64,000 bases of DNA from Tetrapyrgos nigripes (taxonomy: Eukaryota > Basidiomycota > Agaricomycetes > Agaricales > Campanellaceae): contig JAACJM010000158.1 in assembly GCA_013368315.1 (NCBI GenBank), positions 1 through 64,000 of the forward strand. Reading direction: 5' to 3'. Below the pieces are notes generated by a model. The model was not told where the DNA came from. It ran no database searches and saw only the letters and a list, made by a program, of their open reading frames with translations. The position numbers were made by a program, and so were the translations under genes. Each line of letters begins with the position of its first letter. The first letter of the stretch is position 1. Shown here in pieces: positions 22,801-33,947 of this stretch.

Positions 22801-23679
22801 AAAATTTCCAGCTCCGACTGAAATTTGTCTCGTGACCGCGACACGTCGCCTCTTGGCACTCGCTTCACCCGCCAACTGTGGGCGTTGCAAGGCGCTCCAG
22901 CGCTCATCGTCGATGAACGTTGTGTCAGGAAATGCAACTCTTTTGGCCAGCTAATACAATTAAGATATTGATGTCTATGTACTTCCTAATCCCTACACTA
23001 GAGTATTCACTTACTGAATCATGCGTCGTGACTGACCTCCAACTTGAACAGCGATGGCGATAACTTGTACTAGTAGTAACAACAACAACAAGCATACTAG
23101 TTGCAGCAGTACCGCTACGTGCTTTGAAGGCAAGTGTTTGCCAAAACATCTGGTCAACACATTATTAACTCACCCTGTCCATACGCTCATACTCGCCCAT
23201 ACATCCATACAAAATGTGTATGGAGCATTTTGAAGAGATTTCAGTGAAATGTGTATGAAAATGTATGGGTCCCATACCCTCCATACTTTCCATACCTTCC
23301 ATACAATTGCGAGTTTGCTGATGGGGAAAGGTGGGCATGTGGACAGATCAAACACATATTTGCGAAGGATGGTGAGGAAGGGGAGCCTGGAAAAGGCAAG
23401 GTCTCGTACCAGATGGCGGTCAATCTCAGCCGAACGTTGGACTCTGATACTGATCCCTTTGCTCAATTTTGGGATCAAGGATTTGAAGCGCGTATGATGT
23501 CAACTTCTTTCGAGAGACGCCTTGTTGTAGTTGACATGGACAAGATTATCGCTCATACAGCAAGATGGCAAATTTCACCTGAGGTTGTGGTCGTCCTGAA
23601 TCTTTGCAGAGTAAGTATTTTCCAAGTGTTGTGTTACCTTTCATGCTATGGACTGACTCTACCCTCTCTGTAGGACTGA
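19895..23679 (+). pseudogene. Plavaka-type transposase, copy 2, 5'-truncated and split by element X
   Basis: Homology to copy 1 begins near 19,895 in a Lys-rich stretch (here a GAA microsatellite) and continues through SRWQKSSMTIKEMAEALL, WAKKPTTRQTTYHD and TVTPAWLEKPPADVGKA. It then goes beyond copy 1 into GKLKADQWRILYSIHMPLALLSLW, HHLAFHLYDFAELFGPLRYWWCF and GQREKTILHSFYRGA. After element X (21933-23323) it resumes with GQIKHIFAKDGEEG and ends at LNLCRD-TGA (23677-23679) across an intron 23611-23673. An intron at 21454-21517 has a GC-AG border. Defects: a 19-nt deletion near 20,332 relative to copy 1 that shifts the frame, TGA at 21054-21056 where copy 1 has CGA, and the X insertion. Confidence 0.85.
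21933..23323. mobile_element. Element X copy A, 1,391-bp inverted-repeat element
   Basis: Bounded by CATCAGCAAATTC on the left and GAGTTTGCTGATG on the right (terminal inverted repeat CATCAGCAAA). Both ends carry dense GTATGG/CCATAC motifs. Just inside the left end, GGTATGGGATGTATGG and its exact reverse complement form a hairpin with a 2-nt loop. A second copy of identical length lies inverted at 59609-60999. The interior has GTGAGT...CAG pairs that look like introns but no recognised protein, so it is probably non-autonomous. It interrupts the Plavaka reading frame. The target duplication is unclear: AT flanks CAGCAAA at each end, but that may be part of the repeat. Confidence 0.85.
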
Positions 23680-24053
23680 CTGTTTTTATATATGCTATTC
23701 CGTTCCATCATTATTCCTTAGTTAGTCATTGTTTTTTCATACACATACATCAGAGAATGCCGTTCACTTTGCACTATAAAGTCATCCGTCCATATATTCA
23801 TCATGATTCATAAAAAGGCTAGTGCTGTACTCGCAACTGCGCCGTCTGACGTCAACATTGAAACACACAAAGTGTAAAAAGATACTTGCAACAGCTAGGA
23901 GCCCTATCGGCAGCAGCAGCAGCTTGCTCTCGTGTATACATACATTGTACATGGAACTACGTAGATTAACCGGCAGATGAGGATTCAGAACAAGGAGAAA
24001 ATGTAAAATATATCTATCAGAATAGTGACTCGTCTGTTGAAGGCAGGAAAACT

Positions 24054-26250
24054 TCAAGCGGTCTCCCCAGCAGGCAACGCAATGCAGTCGGGTGGGCGAC
24101 AGGCCACCGCGGGCCAGTAGTAGACTACCACACCGCGAACAATCTCATCTACAGTGATCCCATCCCAAGTGATCCCATCCCAAGCGACCCCACCGTAACC
24201 AGAACTGTCCATGGCCATAACCTGAGCAGAACTGTCCAAGGTCAACTCATCCCGAGCGGCCCCATCTGTAGAGACAGAGTCCTGAGCAAATCCTTGTCAA
24301 ACAGCCCCGCTGGGCACTTCAGGGATTACCACATCTGCAATACCTGAGTCCTGTGCAGCCACATGTAGCTGCTGAAGCAAACTTCCGATAGAGAAAGGGG
24401 GATCATAATGATACCAAGCACCAGCAGCCTGAGAAGAGAAGTCAATAAATATCGTTGTGATTTTTTGGAGATGAGCTCACCGATGTATTGATATTGACAA
24501 TGAGCACAGCAAGAGTAGTATACAAGCCGGTAATGACGAGGAAGACAACCATCCAGAGGCCAATTGCATACAAGAGACTTGAGAGCTTGACTGACAGAGT
24601 CCAGTCCTTGTCTAGACAGAAAATGACATTTTTGGCCTTGAGGACTGGGCGCTGCTTATAGTAAACCTCTACATCATTCAATTCTGCAAGTGCGCCACTA
24701 GCAATTGCTACGATGTGGTGCTCGTCGGTTGAAGTACCCTAAGCAGGCTGTCAAGATATTGTCGAGAATAGAACAATTGAAACGTACGGCAACGATCTGG
24801 ACTGGATGCTTGCTCTTGTAAGCCAAAGTCTGTAGTTGAGTCCCAGATTCTACTTCATAAACCACAGCGCTTCCAGATTCGGAACCTGCCAGAACGAGTT
24901 TGCCCTCCTCGATGAATCTGACCTGCTTCGGGACATGACTAGGGCGATCCCCGGCTCTGAAAGCCCGAAGGTGCTGCTGATCCATGAGGCGATACATGTC
25001 AAAACTTTTACCAGTCCAGACCACGAACGCATCTTGAGGTTCGTCGACACAAACATGAGCACTACTCCAGATTGTCAATGAGAATTGGTGAGGTTGAGAA
25101 TGAAGCAGACTCACAGAAAGTTCCCTTCAACAGGGTCATTACGCTTAGTTGCCCCCGTACGCTGGTCAAGTTGACGACTGGGGAAACTTCAGTACATGTT
25201 ATATTGAGAACAGTATCCGACTTACATTATTCCCCCATTTGCTTTAAAAACAAGGAGGTCAAGATTCCCGAGAAACTTAACGGAAGCTGGCAAAAAACTT
25301 TCTTCCATGACAACTCTGAATATCTTCGTCAATTCTTTGCTGGCAATTGAAATAGACCACACAGTGACGACTCTGGAGTCAAATGACGCAGCGATACGTC
25401 CATGACGACCCTCTGCTATCTGGGATTCATAGACATCGAGAGCAGTGGCCTGTCCGTCCGGAACTTCATCTTCAGCACCATTGAGCGTAGCAGTGACTTT
25501 AGCGAAGGTTTCGAAAGCCTGGATAGCGGTCAGTGTATCATTCTAAGGGAAGAATAGTCATTCTTTGACGCACCTCATTATCACTCCTCCACTCCCAGAG
25601 ATGTATGTCTCCGCTCATAGTGCCGGTGATGAGGATGTGGCAGTTCCCGTTCTCACAAAAAAACCAAGTGGACGTTGTGAATAGATTCTTTGGGTCAAGG
25701 GGATTCGCAGGGATGTGAGAGGTAGTGACCCGAGCACCAGCAGGTACACTAGACAGATTATAGACAGAGACGCCATGGAGTCCTGCGAAGCATACACATT
25801 GAGGTTCAGTTTGAGGTTTATTTCCCTTTCATCAATCTCGACAACGTACCGACTACCGCCAGAAAGTTACTGTCCAGGGAAAAGGACAAAGAAAGTATAG
25901 CGTCACGGTGTCCCCTCAAGGTTGAGAGTGTTCGATATTGGTTGTTCTGTCTCCAGAAAGCAAGACAGCCTAAGTCGATGGATGGCATTTCGAGGATGGA
26001 AGTGTTTTGGATGAAGGTAAGAGAGGGTCTGCCATGAGGTATATAAGGAACTTGAAACAAAGGAAAGTTCGTCCCAAAGGGTTTGGCACGTGCAAAGATG
26101 ACGCAACGCGTCCAACGCGTCGCTGTTCGGCGCAAATAACGCGTCTGAACCCGTAACCCACTGTCTTCCATGTATCCAGATCCGCAGATCCCTCTCGAGG
26201 GACTCTGATAGCAGAACCAAAGAAGCTAACGATGATCACTGGTCCTTTGA
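24054..26250 (-). CDS. WD40-repeat protein with a membrane segment
   Basis: Minus-strand multi-exon gene; borders are approximate and the start codon is not resolved. Recognised pieces in order: NNQYRTLSTLRGHRDAILSL near 25.9 kb (a WD40 'GHxDxVLxL' strand); LHGVSVYNLS and GDIHLWEWRSDNE near 25.6-25.8 kb; RIAASFDSRVVTVWSI near 25.4 kb; FVVWTGKSFDMYRL and HVPKQVRFIEEGKLVLAGS near 24.9-25.0 kb; then KLSSLLYAIGLWMVVFLVITG (24.5-24.6 kb), a likely single membrane helix. The arrangement fits a large Agaricomycete WD40 family of unknown role; beta-propellers usually bind protein partners. A TGA at 24297-24299 may be the true stop, but the frame stays open to 24,054 (QDSVSTDGAARDELTLDSS), so it could instead be a CGA-to-TGA mutation. 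Confidence 0.65.
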
Positions 26251-26944
26251 ACAAGACACTGAAAATAGAATTGTAGCACGGTGTTGAAGAGGGAACGTAC
26301 AGCTATAGAAAAATATGCAATTCTCATACACTATGAACGACTCGAGGACGAAGAGATCAGATATCAGAAAATATACGAAAACAACGCAATAGGCACAAGA
26401 CTGAAGTTGCAACAACACTAGTCATTATCCTGGTTAGGAGGAAAGAACAAATCAGATACACTGTCCAGTAACACATATCGACTCATAACAACTGCTTCTG
26501 TATTCCAATTTGGTCATAAACAGAGACTCTTTCCTCCAGAATATCCTAGGCCCTTTGAGAGCATGATCTGTCTGCGCTCCATAAAATCCGTCAGGAATTA
26601 AGTATACTTATAGAGAAATCATAGCAGTCACTAACCTTCCCTTCCATGGTCCCGGAGTTTTTCCTTCCAACACCATTCGTCGTCCATATCCTCAGCACAT
26701 CGAAATGTCCATCTCCAACCGCTGGCGCCAAGCGGCTCGTTTTCCTTTTACCATCAGCCAGGCGTCACTTGCTTCGTTCCTCTTGACTACACCTTCCCAT
26801 AGTGGACTAAAAAAATTGTCAGGTCTAATGCTTCCGGAGGAACCGAACTCACTCTGATATGTACATACTTGACTGTCCCGTTGGAACACTTTCAACCAAA
26901 TTCGCATCTTCGTGTTTCGTTTGGTAAGTAAGTGACAATGGAAC
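26251..26944. other. Intergenic, possible minus-strand ORF
   Basis: A 109-codon minus-strand open frame (26692-27021) overlaps this region and shows no recognised motif. It could be an upstream exon of the WD40 gene, but I cannot join it convincingly. Confidence 0.25.
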
Positions 26945-27310
26945 CTCGGACGATCCAGTTGAGCTTGCGGCAACTGACGACTCGTCATGAATGGACTGCG
27001 TATACAAAGATCGGTAACCACGAGTTGTCGTAGACGTTGTGTCGACTTATCATGAAGAGCAGCTTATCGCAGTGCTGTCTCTCCCACCACTCCGTAACCT
27101 GAGCTCTGTGGTCGATGTGGTCGAAATGTCAGACGATCCGGACGAGCTTGCGGCCACTGAGGACTCGTCGTGGATAGACTGCGTAGATGACGATCGGATT
27201 AGGAGCCATGAGTTGTCGTAAACGTTGTTGTCAAGAGGAGCAGCGAATTGCAGAGCCGTCTTAGTATCCATCCACTCCGAAACCTGCAGCACTGTGCTCG
27301 AATTGTCATC
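26945..27310. repeat. Direct tandem duplication, about 183-bp unit
   Basis: The stretch beginning GACGATCCAGTTGAGCTTG near 26,949 recurs diverged as GACGATCCGGACGAGCTTG near 27,132. Both continue through GACTCGTC, GGACTGCGTA/AGACTGCGTA, GAGTTGTCGTA and CCACTCCG blocks. Open frames here on both strands are short and not recognised. Confidence 0.75.
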
Positions 27311-28334
27311 CACAGAGTGATGGAAACCATTCTACAAAAATTCTACAGCAGAATTCGAACAGAAAAGGTTAAAAATACGAACTGGGTTTTTGAGATATAC
27401 CTTTACTATCTGGTAAGTGCCGTGCGTTCGAAGCCCAATAAAAATCGATATGGATTATGGGAGAAATGTGCAGTATTGGAAAATCGTGCTTCGACATTCG
27501 TCGGTTAGGGTCAAAGCACGTCCAAGTCGCAGGATAGGATAGGATGGAAGTCAACGTAGGGAGTCAATTTTTTTTAACAGAGACCAACGTCACACTCACG
27601 TCATTATCGTTACCCAATCGTTACCCCACCCTTTACGCGCATTCCCAAACTTGACGAGGACTTGAAGACTCTCCTCAGTCACCATCATCCTTTGCTCTCC
27701 CTCTCTCCTACTCAATACTCCCATCATTAAGGCCAACCAATTTCAATTTGCGAAGCATTAGAAATCAGGCTGCAGGTCTCGGTGGAATGTGTGGTGAATG
27801 ACTCGATTGGTTGGAAATCTTCAATTGTATCCCACTTTTCGGTGAGTAACCATTGCATTTGTGGCTATTTCTCTTGCTAACTAGGGCTTGGTCTGTGTCA
27901 TGTCTTGTTGCCTTCTATATCCTTTTGGGCGTGAACTGCTAGACCTTGTACTGTCTTGTATTTTTCACCCACTCACGTTTGTCTAGATGTCTCCCTTTTC
28001 AATCAGCGACTAACCGAGCAACCATTCTCGTAGGATCAGCAGGCGCTGCTTGGGAACCGAGGCAACATGTCTTCTTTTTTGGCTACATAGCTGGTTCACT
28101 AGTGACCTCTTTCTATGCAATGTATGCAACGCCGGGGGAATTACCTCTGGCTGGGTCTTGCCAAATTGCAACTTCGTGATATTGGTGCGGTTCTCTTTTC
28201 TTTTCTTTTTTTATTTTCTCTCCCCTATTAGCAGTCTCATTGTGTCTGTCATACGCAGTCGTCCGATCTCTGACATATCCCGCACCATCGATCCAGACCT
28301 CTGAAACCAGCTAAACGGTGACCGTGGCTGGAAA
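27311..28334. other. No gene recognised
   Basis: Contains several donor/acceptor-like sites and short open frames on the plus strand that might be leader exons of the ORF starting at 28335. No family is recognisable. Confidence 0.3.
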
Positions 28335-28772
28335 ATGGCCATAGTAGAGCGATATGAAAAGCGGTGCTTGCCTCTGGTCGTTGTCGGTGTCTCACTACAG
28401 CTGTCTATGATGTCTAGCTCGATACACAGCAGGGATAGGCAAATCAGGCGGAAAGAAAATGAGGTAGTGAAGCAGTGCGCACGTTTCTTTCTCAAAGCAG
28501 TCTCATGTACTAATATTGGCTGTCCCGTTATGACCCCTTCAGCTGGCTATCACGTAAGAAATCTACCTGACACCGATCCTCGACTGGGAGAACTGCGAAG
28601 AACAGTCTGGGTTCTGGCGGGTACTTTCTGGCAGTTGTTCGTAGATTCCGGAGCTCTGCAGACTGAGATTCAGTGCTCAAAAGACGACATGTTCAGTGAA
28701 GGATTTTGTATATGGAAAACTTTATGTACTTTGCCCAGTCCAAAAATTGCAATATGTGACCGTACACTGTGA
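28335..28772 (+). CDS. Hypothetical protein, unrecognised
   Basis: An open frame of 145 codons from an ATG, with TFWQLFVDSGALQTEIQ and a few cysteines but no motif I can name. Short introns may join it to exons on either side (a GTGCGG donor near 28,182 and further open frames after 28,800). Evidence that it is a real gene is weak. Confidence 0.3.
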   Translation: MAIVERYEKRCLPLVVVGVSLQLSMMSSSIHSRDRQIRRKENEVVKQCARFFLKAVSCTNIGCPVMTPSAGYHVRNLPDTDPRLGELRRTVWVLAGTFWQLFVDSGALQTEIQCSKDDMFSEGFCIWKTLCTLPSPKIAICDRTL

Positions 28773-29267
28773 CTAATGACGTATCTTTCTTTTTTGCTAT
28801 CCCCTATACATACCTACCAGCTGCCTACCATGAACGATTTGCATGCCTTGCTCAAGGACTGTCCGCATGAAACCGGTAGCATGAACTTGCAGTGACTCTA
28901 GGCTGGCAGCAGACCCGTTCACTCCTTTCGTCTCTCAACTTCCTCGTATCGGTATGTTATCGCAGCAGTCGCTTTCACTCAGTAAAACCGAGCTTCTCAT
29001 AATTCAAAACAGATGGAATGTCATTCTCCTCAAAAGCGTAATCGAAAGGGAAATCATTGCCACTGGGCTGGAATGTCAAAGGGCTCTTTCACAAGACACG
29101 CTGTCCTTTGAGAGTAACCTCTGATATATAAGCCTTGAGTTCAGATTGTCCCTCACTGACCCTCCTACGCTCCCCAACTCGACTTCTCATTACCAAATAT
29201 CATTCCAGTAAGTCATAAACACCACCTCCACACATACTCAAATCTTCAAATCTTTCATTGATCTAGG

Positions 29268-30015
29268 ATGCCCTTTCCCCGCACATCCGAGTCTTCTTCC
29301 GATTCACGAGTGGCAGCTTGGTCCTCTTCCATTGACAGGGAACACAAGAGGATTGTTACTTATTCAAAATGCCATCGTAAATTGCCCATAAACCGTACAA
29401 GCACCTGAGTAGCTCAAACTAGGCGAACGCGATCGTCATCAGGGCTAGTATGTTACTCCCTGTGCATGACCAGCCTTTCATTGACTTCTAGGTCCAGACA
29501 CCCGACATCTCTTTTAAAGAGAAGACTAAGATACAATTATTGAAGGAGCTCGGGGTGCGAAGGCTCACTCATTTTGTGCCCTGATATCAGCTAATGTAAC
29601 CCCTTCCTAACCAGGTACTCAAGGAGAAGATTGAATCTACGTGCCAGAAGCAGCCATCTCATACATGTCCCATATGTCTTGATGTTCTCTCGCACCCTTG
29701 CATGTGAGTACTCCGTCAAGTTTCGACTTTTCCCTACCGAGGTCTCAATTTACTCGTCTTAGTACGCAATGTGGCCATATCTATTGTGAGCATTGTCTCA
29801 CCATCCATACTCAGACCGAGATGCGCCGCCTCAACCAGAAATGGTCTGCAGTTGGATGTCCCCTATGCCGACTACCTCTGCAGGTTCCTCCAACAGTCTG
29901 TCATGAAATGCAGGCGCTATTGGAGATAAGCGCTGCTCATCCCGACAGTAAACTTCCCCTTCATTTACCGTTACCTAACCTTTCACTGTATGATAATGTT
30001 TCGTTTTGTTTATAG
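29268..30015 (+). pseudogene. RING-finger (C3HC4) protein gene with a premature stop
   Basis: ATG 29268 opens a Ser-rich N-terminus, and TGA at 29406-29408 is in frame after 46 codons. Downstream exons give KEKTKIQLLKELGV, VLKEKIESTCQKQ, then the RING: TCPICLDVLSHPC-I (split by an intron of about 60 nt starting GTGAGT near 29,703), TQCGHIYCEHCL, and GCPLCRLPLQVPP. Zinc ligands fit C-x2-C, C-x-H-x2-C-x2-C and C-x2-C, typical of E3 ubiquitin ligases. It ends at 30013-30015. If TGA replaced CGA, the rest of the protein is otherwise open. An alternative start after the stop cannot be excluded, so the RING may still be made. Confidence 0.7.
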
Positions 30016-30065
30016 AGATTGTAATTCATTCCACTGTGATATTATGTAGTTGTACAATCTAGCTA

Positions 30066-31513
30066 TCATACTTTACGAGCACCAGGTATCCCTAAATATC
30101 TAAGAACACCTTCAAGGGATCCCAGAAGATCATCGGTGGCTTGCTCCCAGTCTTCCTTCCAAGCTGCAGGCGCATTGCAAGCCTGAGACTGCAACGCCAA
30201 TCCCCACCATTTCACACAGACTATCAAACTGAGCCAACCATTCTGCCCAGCAACGTTCAGCTTCTTCCAAGATTTGTTTTCGTCGTTGGTCGTCAAAACT
30301 CTAGGCTTTGCAACTGTATCGACCTCGATCGTGGGCCTCCATTCCGGCTGAAGGTTACACCACCACTGCCAGAAGTCTTTGGTGAAATCAATGATGCGCT
30401 CAGAGGCGATGCATGTACGTTTCACAGAATCCCTATAGCGAGCACCACCAATCCACCGGGATACCTCTCGTGGTCTATACTTGGCGTCCAAGCTTCGCGA
30501 TTTTAAGCCTTGACTCCACTCTCTATTCCTCTCCAAGATAACCCAATTCTCGAGCAGATTCCTGTATTGTATACCCAGGTCGTCATTGAGGAAATGAAAC
30601 GCCTTGTAAAACCAGTCATCTTTCGAGGTCAGCGCATCTAGAGGGTATTGGAGCACGTTATATAATGCAACGGCAGTCATATCTCCAAGATTTCGAGCTA
30701 CAGAGGTGAATATATCACAGTCCCCAACCTACAAATTTATGAGTCAAGAATAATGAAGTTGTAATCTCCACTTACAGAAAACTGGCTATCCGGACTGTCC
30801 TCGCTATCCGAGATGATAGAAAGCGGGGGCTGCATAGTCGTGTCAATGGATTGATCATCCTCTGAGTACATCTGAGACACAGTGGTAGAAATTTCGTCTA
30901 TGTCCTACTCGGTGTGCAAACTATTGAGTAATAGAGGAAAGAAGAGGAGAGATAAACGTACGGTTGGTGTGGGACTGCCACCTGAAGTATGTGAAACGCT
31001 CCTGTAGGAATTGTCCACCACTCGTTTGAACTAAGGAAGTAAATTGTCAGGAGAAGTAGAAGGCGGCTATCAGCACTGCGAAACTCTCTAACCTCTGTAT
31101 CCTGATCAACGAATGCTTCAGCGCGTCTGGATGCTCTGTTGAGACGTTTCTCAGCCTAGAACATCGGTAAGGTGCACCGGAGATTCGAAGTAAGACTGCA
31201 AATGTCTGTTTACCTGTAGATCAACTTCCAAGTCTGCGATTCGACCTCTGAGCTCGACGAGATCATCGTTTTTGGGGTCCAATCTCAGTCTCGTATTGTT
31301 ATGCATGTCCCGCTCTTTGAGGAGGGCTCCCTATTTATATTATCAGTGTGATAATTCTGGATGGACGACTCGGAATAGGCAAGTAGTACTTACCTTCAAC
31401 GTTTTTACTTCTTTCTCGAAATTTGCTTTCAGTTCTTCCTCAATCTTTAAGCATCTTATGGCGTCGTTATATCTAGATAACAGGTCCTTGTCAACCTGCT
31501 CCCATGCGGTCAT
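30066..31513 (-). CDS. Orphan-family coiled-coil protein with WWxxLQPxWR motif
   Basis: Start ATG at 31511-31513 (MTAWEQVDKDLL). The N-terminal exons form a coiled coil (EEELKANFEKEVKTLK, then GALLKERDMHNN and LRGRIADLEVDLQ). A low-complexity acidic part follows (DIDEISTTVSQMYSEDDQS) and then a long last exon, 30066 to about 30,770. That exon carries YRNLLENWVILERNREW, YRPREVSRWIGGAR, DFWQWWCNLQPEWRP, SWKKLNVAGQNGWLSLIVCVKWWG. This pattern is an abundant Agaricomycete family of unknown function. Introns with good GT-AG borders lie near 30.7, 30.9, 31.0-31.1, 31.2 and 31.3-31.4 kb. No stop or frameshift is visible. A start farther upstream is possible. Confidence 0.65.
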
Positions 31514-32370
31514 CCCCGAAGTAGGCACAAGTTTGACTTTCTAGTATTTCCATGAAAATTAGCAACTTGTGCGCATCATTCAGCGAGCAGAACACCTCGT
31601 ACTTCAAATCGAATGCCTTCGGGCTCAGAGGAAGCTTTGCGGACTCTTGAAGACATGACTCGGAGGAGGGAGTAAAGGATTGCAAGCGACACAAACACGG
31701 CCGGGGTGAGTGCATATTTGGACGAACTTTTTGGAGGAGAATAAATCTCGGGTTTTTCAACGGCGCCGAAACTACCCCATATAGAAGATCAGCCTAGATT
31801 CGGTCCCATATGGGGCAGTCCGGCCAATGTAGAAATACTCGAGATTTACTCCTGCTCAAAAACGCCTGACAAAAACGCACTCATCCCAGCCATGAAAGAA
31901 CCAAGAACAAAGAACAAAGAACACTTTCACAGCGGAAATCACTGATGTCACCAACACGATCAGCAGGCCAACGTAATATTAAATATATACCACGAGTGAT
32001 GCGACGCGACTCCGACGACAAATTTAGACTTTGCTACTTCAAGGCCACCAAGCACGGATAACTTTGCTTTGCTGGTAAGTACTTATACACACTCAGGTAC
32101 CTATTTTTTCGACTTGGAATGATATTCTCTATCGCTTTCATTCAACTTTTGGTCAAAGGAACGCAGTGGCCAGTTTGAATACCGCTTGAATACCGCAAAT
32201 TATTGCGAAGGAATCTGACCACGACAAAGATGAAAGGATGAAAGGATCCATATCGTATATAAGCTGGGATAACAGTGGGCCACTGTAAGTATCCATCCAC
32301 TTCTGATCCTTCCCTGCTCGTCTTTCTCCCTCCCAGTTCGATACTAACTAGAAACTCGACCCGCCGCAGT
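31514..32370. other. Divergent intergenic region
   Basis: Lies between the minus-strand gene ending upstream and the plus-strand gene at 32371, so it probably holds both promoters. A 5' non-coding intron-like GTAAGT is visible near 32,070. No repeat noted. Confidence 0.35.
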
Positions 32371-32903
32371 ATGATGCACCAGACACCTCTCATGCCCTCT
32401 CGCCAGGTATGTTAACGGCTTCTATTGACCATCCATTGTATTGACACTCTTTCTCGCTTCAGACAGTGGCGAAGACTCTCAGAGCTCGCCTTTTCCCCGC
32501 CGATTGCCCAAATTCCTATTCACAAAATTCCTCGGATGGTCCTCGTTTCATACTTGCGAGTGAGATACTATCTGGTATCAGAACTCAGCCCTACATCCAC
32601 GATGTCATGATCAACATTACTCATGTCGGCATTGCGTACAAATTTCGGATCTTCTTCAAAAGACACGTTCTCCTGCCAGTGAATCAATCCATTCAGGCTC
32701 TATCAGCCGACGTCGACGTTGAAGGGGATGTCTTGGTGGTTGCATGCAGCAAGGATGGTCGGGCTCGAAATATACGTGGACGGGAAATGGCTCTGAAACA
32801 GTATGTGTGCCAGTGCGTTATGACGTTGACGAGGAACGAACTGGGTCTCACACAGGTTAATGGAGAAATTGACGCCATTCAGGACTCGTCGTCGTTACCC
32901 TGA
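32371..32903 (+). CDS. Hypothetical two-exon protein, 159 residues
   Basis: Exon 1 32371-32406 (MMHQTPLMPSRQ) and exon 2 32463-32903 join in frame through a 56-nt intron (GTATGT...CAG), ending at TGA. The predicted protein has AKTLRARLFPADCPNSYS, a hydrophobic core INITHVGIAYKFRIFF and a basic/acidic C-terminal half with DVDVEGDVLVVACSKDGRARN. I do not recognise a family. The clean splice and long open exon support a real gene. Confidence 0.5.
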
Positions 32904-33947
32904 GGAGATTTCCTTTTAGAATGCTAGTTAGATTTTTGTCTCAATTTCCTTTCCCCTAAAGTTTCGGTTTCATGTACATGGGGCTTTCATCCAGTAATTC
33001 GTATGTATAGGTCTTGAGATGAGCTGTACAATAATAATATTCTGGAATGACCGAATACTTCTAACATATTGGGCATATATGCAGTCCAAGGAAATGAATG
33101 AAAAAAGTCATAAACGGTGGTGCTATCATCAGGACATTCATATCCCGATGGCAGTGACTGTTCGTTGAAGAGATCAAAAGCAGGGAATGCATTGTCGCTG
33201 GCAATGGTTGCAGTTTTAGGTACTAGTTCGACGGTCTTGTTGATTTGGAAGAGCTATGATGGAGCCTGGAATAATTAACTTAAAGTATGGGACTGCCAGT
33301 ATTCAAAAATCTGAATCCTTGAATTTGTGACCTGCCCCTCCGAGTTCCGCTACTCGTTCCCTTACTCCTGGCTCACTGACATTTTCCTCCTCCACGATTC
33401 CGAACCCGAACCTGAAATCGAAATCAATATCGTATAGATGTGCGTCTGGCCGATACTGATCGTCGAGAGGGCAGCAAACACTTCCACAGTCCGTTTTTGC
33501 AAGCATACGTTTCCCCGTGAAGTTGGCGTTGCGCAGCCCGTTTTTCTACTTCATATTCGGACTTGGACTGGAAGGAAGCAGAGAAGGATGGTCCGATCGA
33601 CGTGCTTTCAGCGTATGTTGAGTCATGACAAAAGAACCTGGAACTGCAGGCAGGTACTACCTAGCACCTATAGCCTTGGGTTAGTATACCTTTCCACCGC
33701 GTTGACTTGTGTTCGTATCTCCCTTAAAGTAGTATATGGACCCAATCCTGGGTAACTTTACCAGAGCATGGAGGTATAAATTCCGGAGTTTATATTATCA
33801 TGATCTTTGTACGAGGGAAGGAACAGAAAGGCCAGAACTAGCGGAACTATGAAGATGACACTCCATAGCAGCCAATTGAGAGATATACTACTGTCAAAGG
33901 TAATCAGGACTCTATCACATAGTTCGAATGGCAAGGTAGTACTTACA
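32904..33947. other. No gene recognised
   Basis: Contains a 67-codon minus-strand open frame (33303-33506) ending AELGGAGHKFKDSDF and a 105-codon plus-strand frame (33438-33755). Neither shows a known motif and they overlap each other, so at most one is real. Confidence 0.3.

Noticed and set aside
22582..23149. Proteins encoded by element X (102 and 74 codons, identical in both copies)
   Set aside because: Identity only reflects how recent the duplication is. The frames contain splice-like sites and have no recognised domain or compositional sign of coding.
21933..23323. Element X as a Helitron (TC start, CTGA end, insertion between A and T)
   Set aside because: The termini do fit TC...CTRR, but the ends are inverted repeats and the hairpin lies at the start rather than before the 3' end. 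No replicase/helicase is nearby, so I left it unassigned.
21925..23335. 8-bp hAT-type target duplication around element X
   Set aside because: The bases outside CAGCAAA differ at 6 or more of 8 positions in both copies. A GTCAT match flanks copy B only and has no counterpart in copy A.
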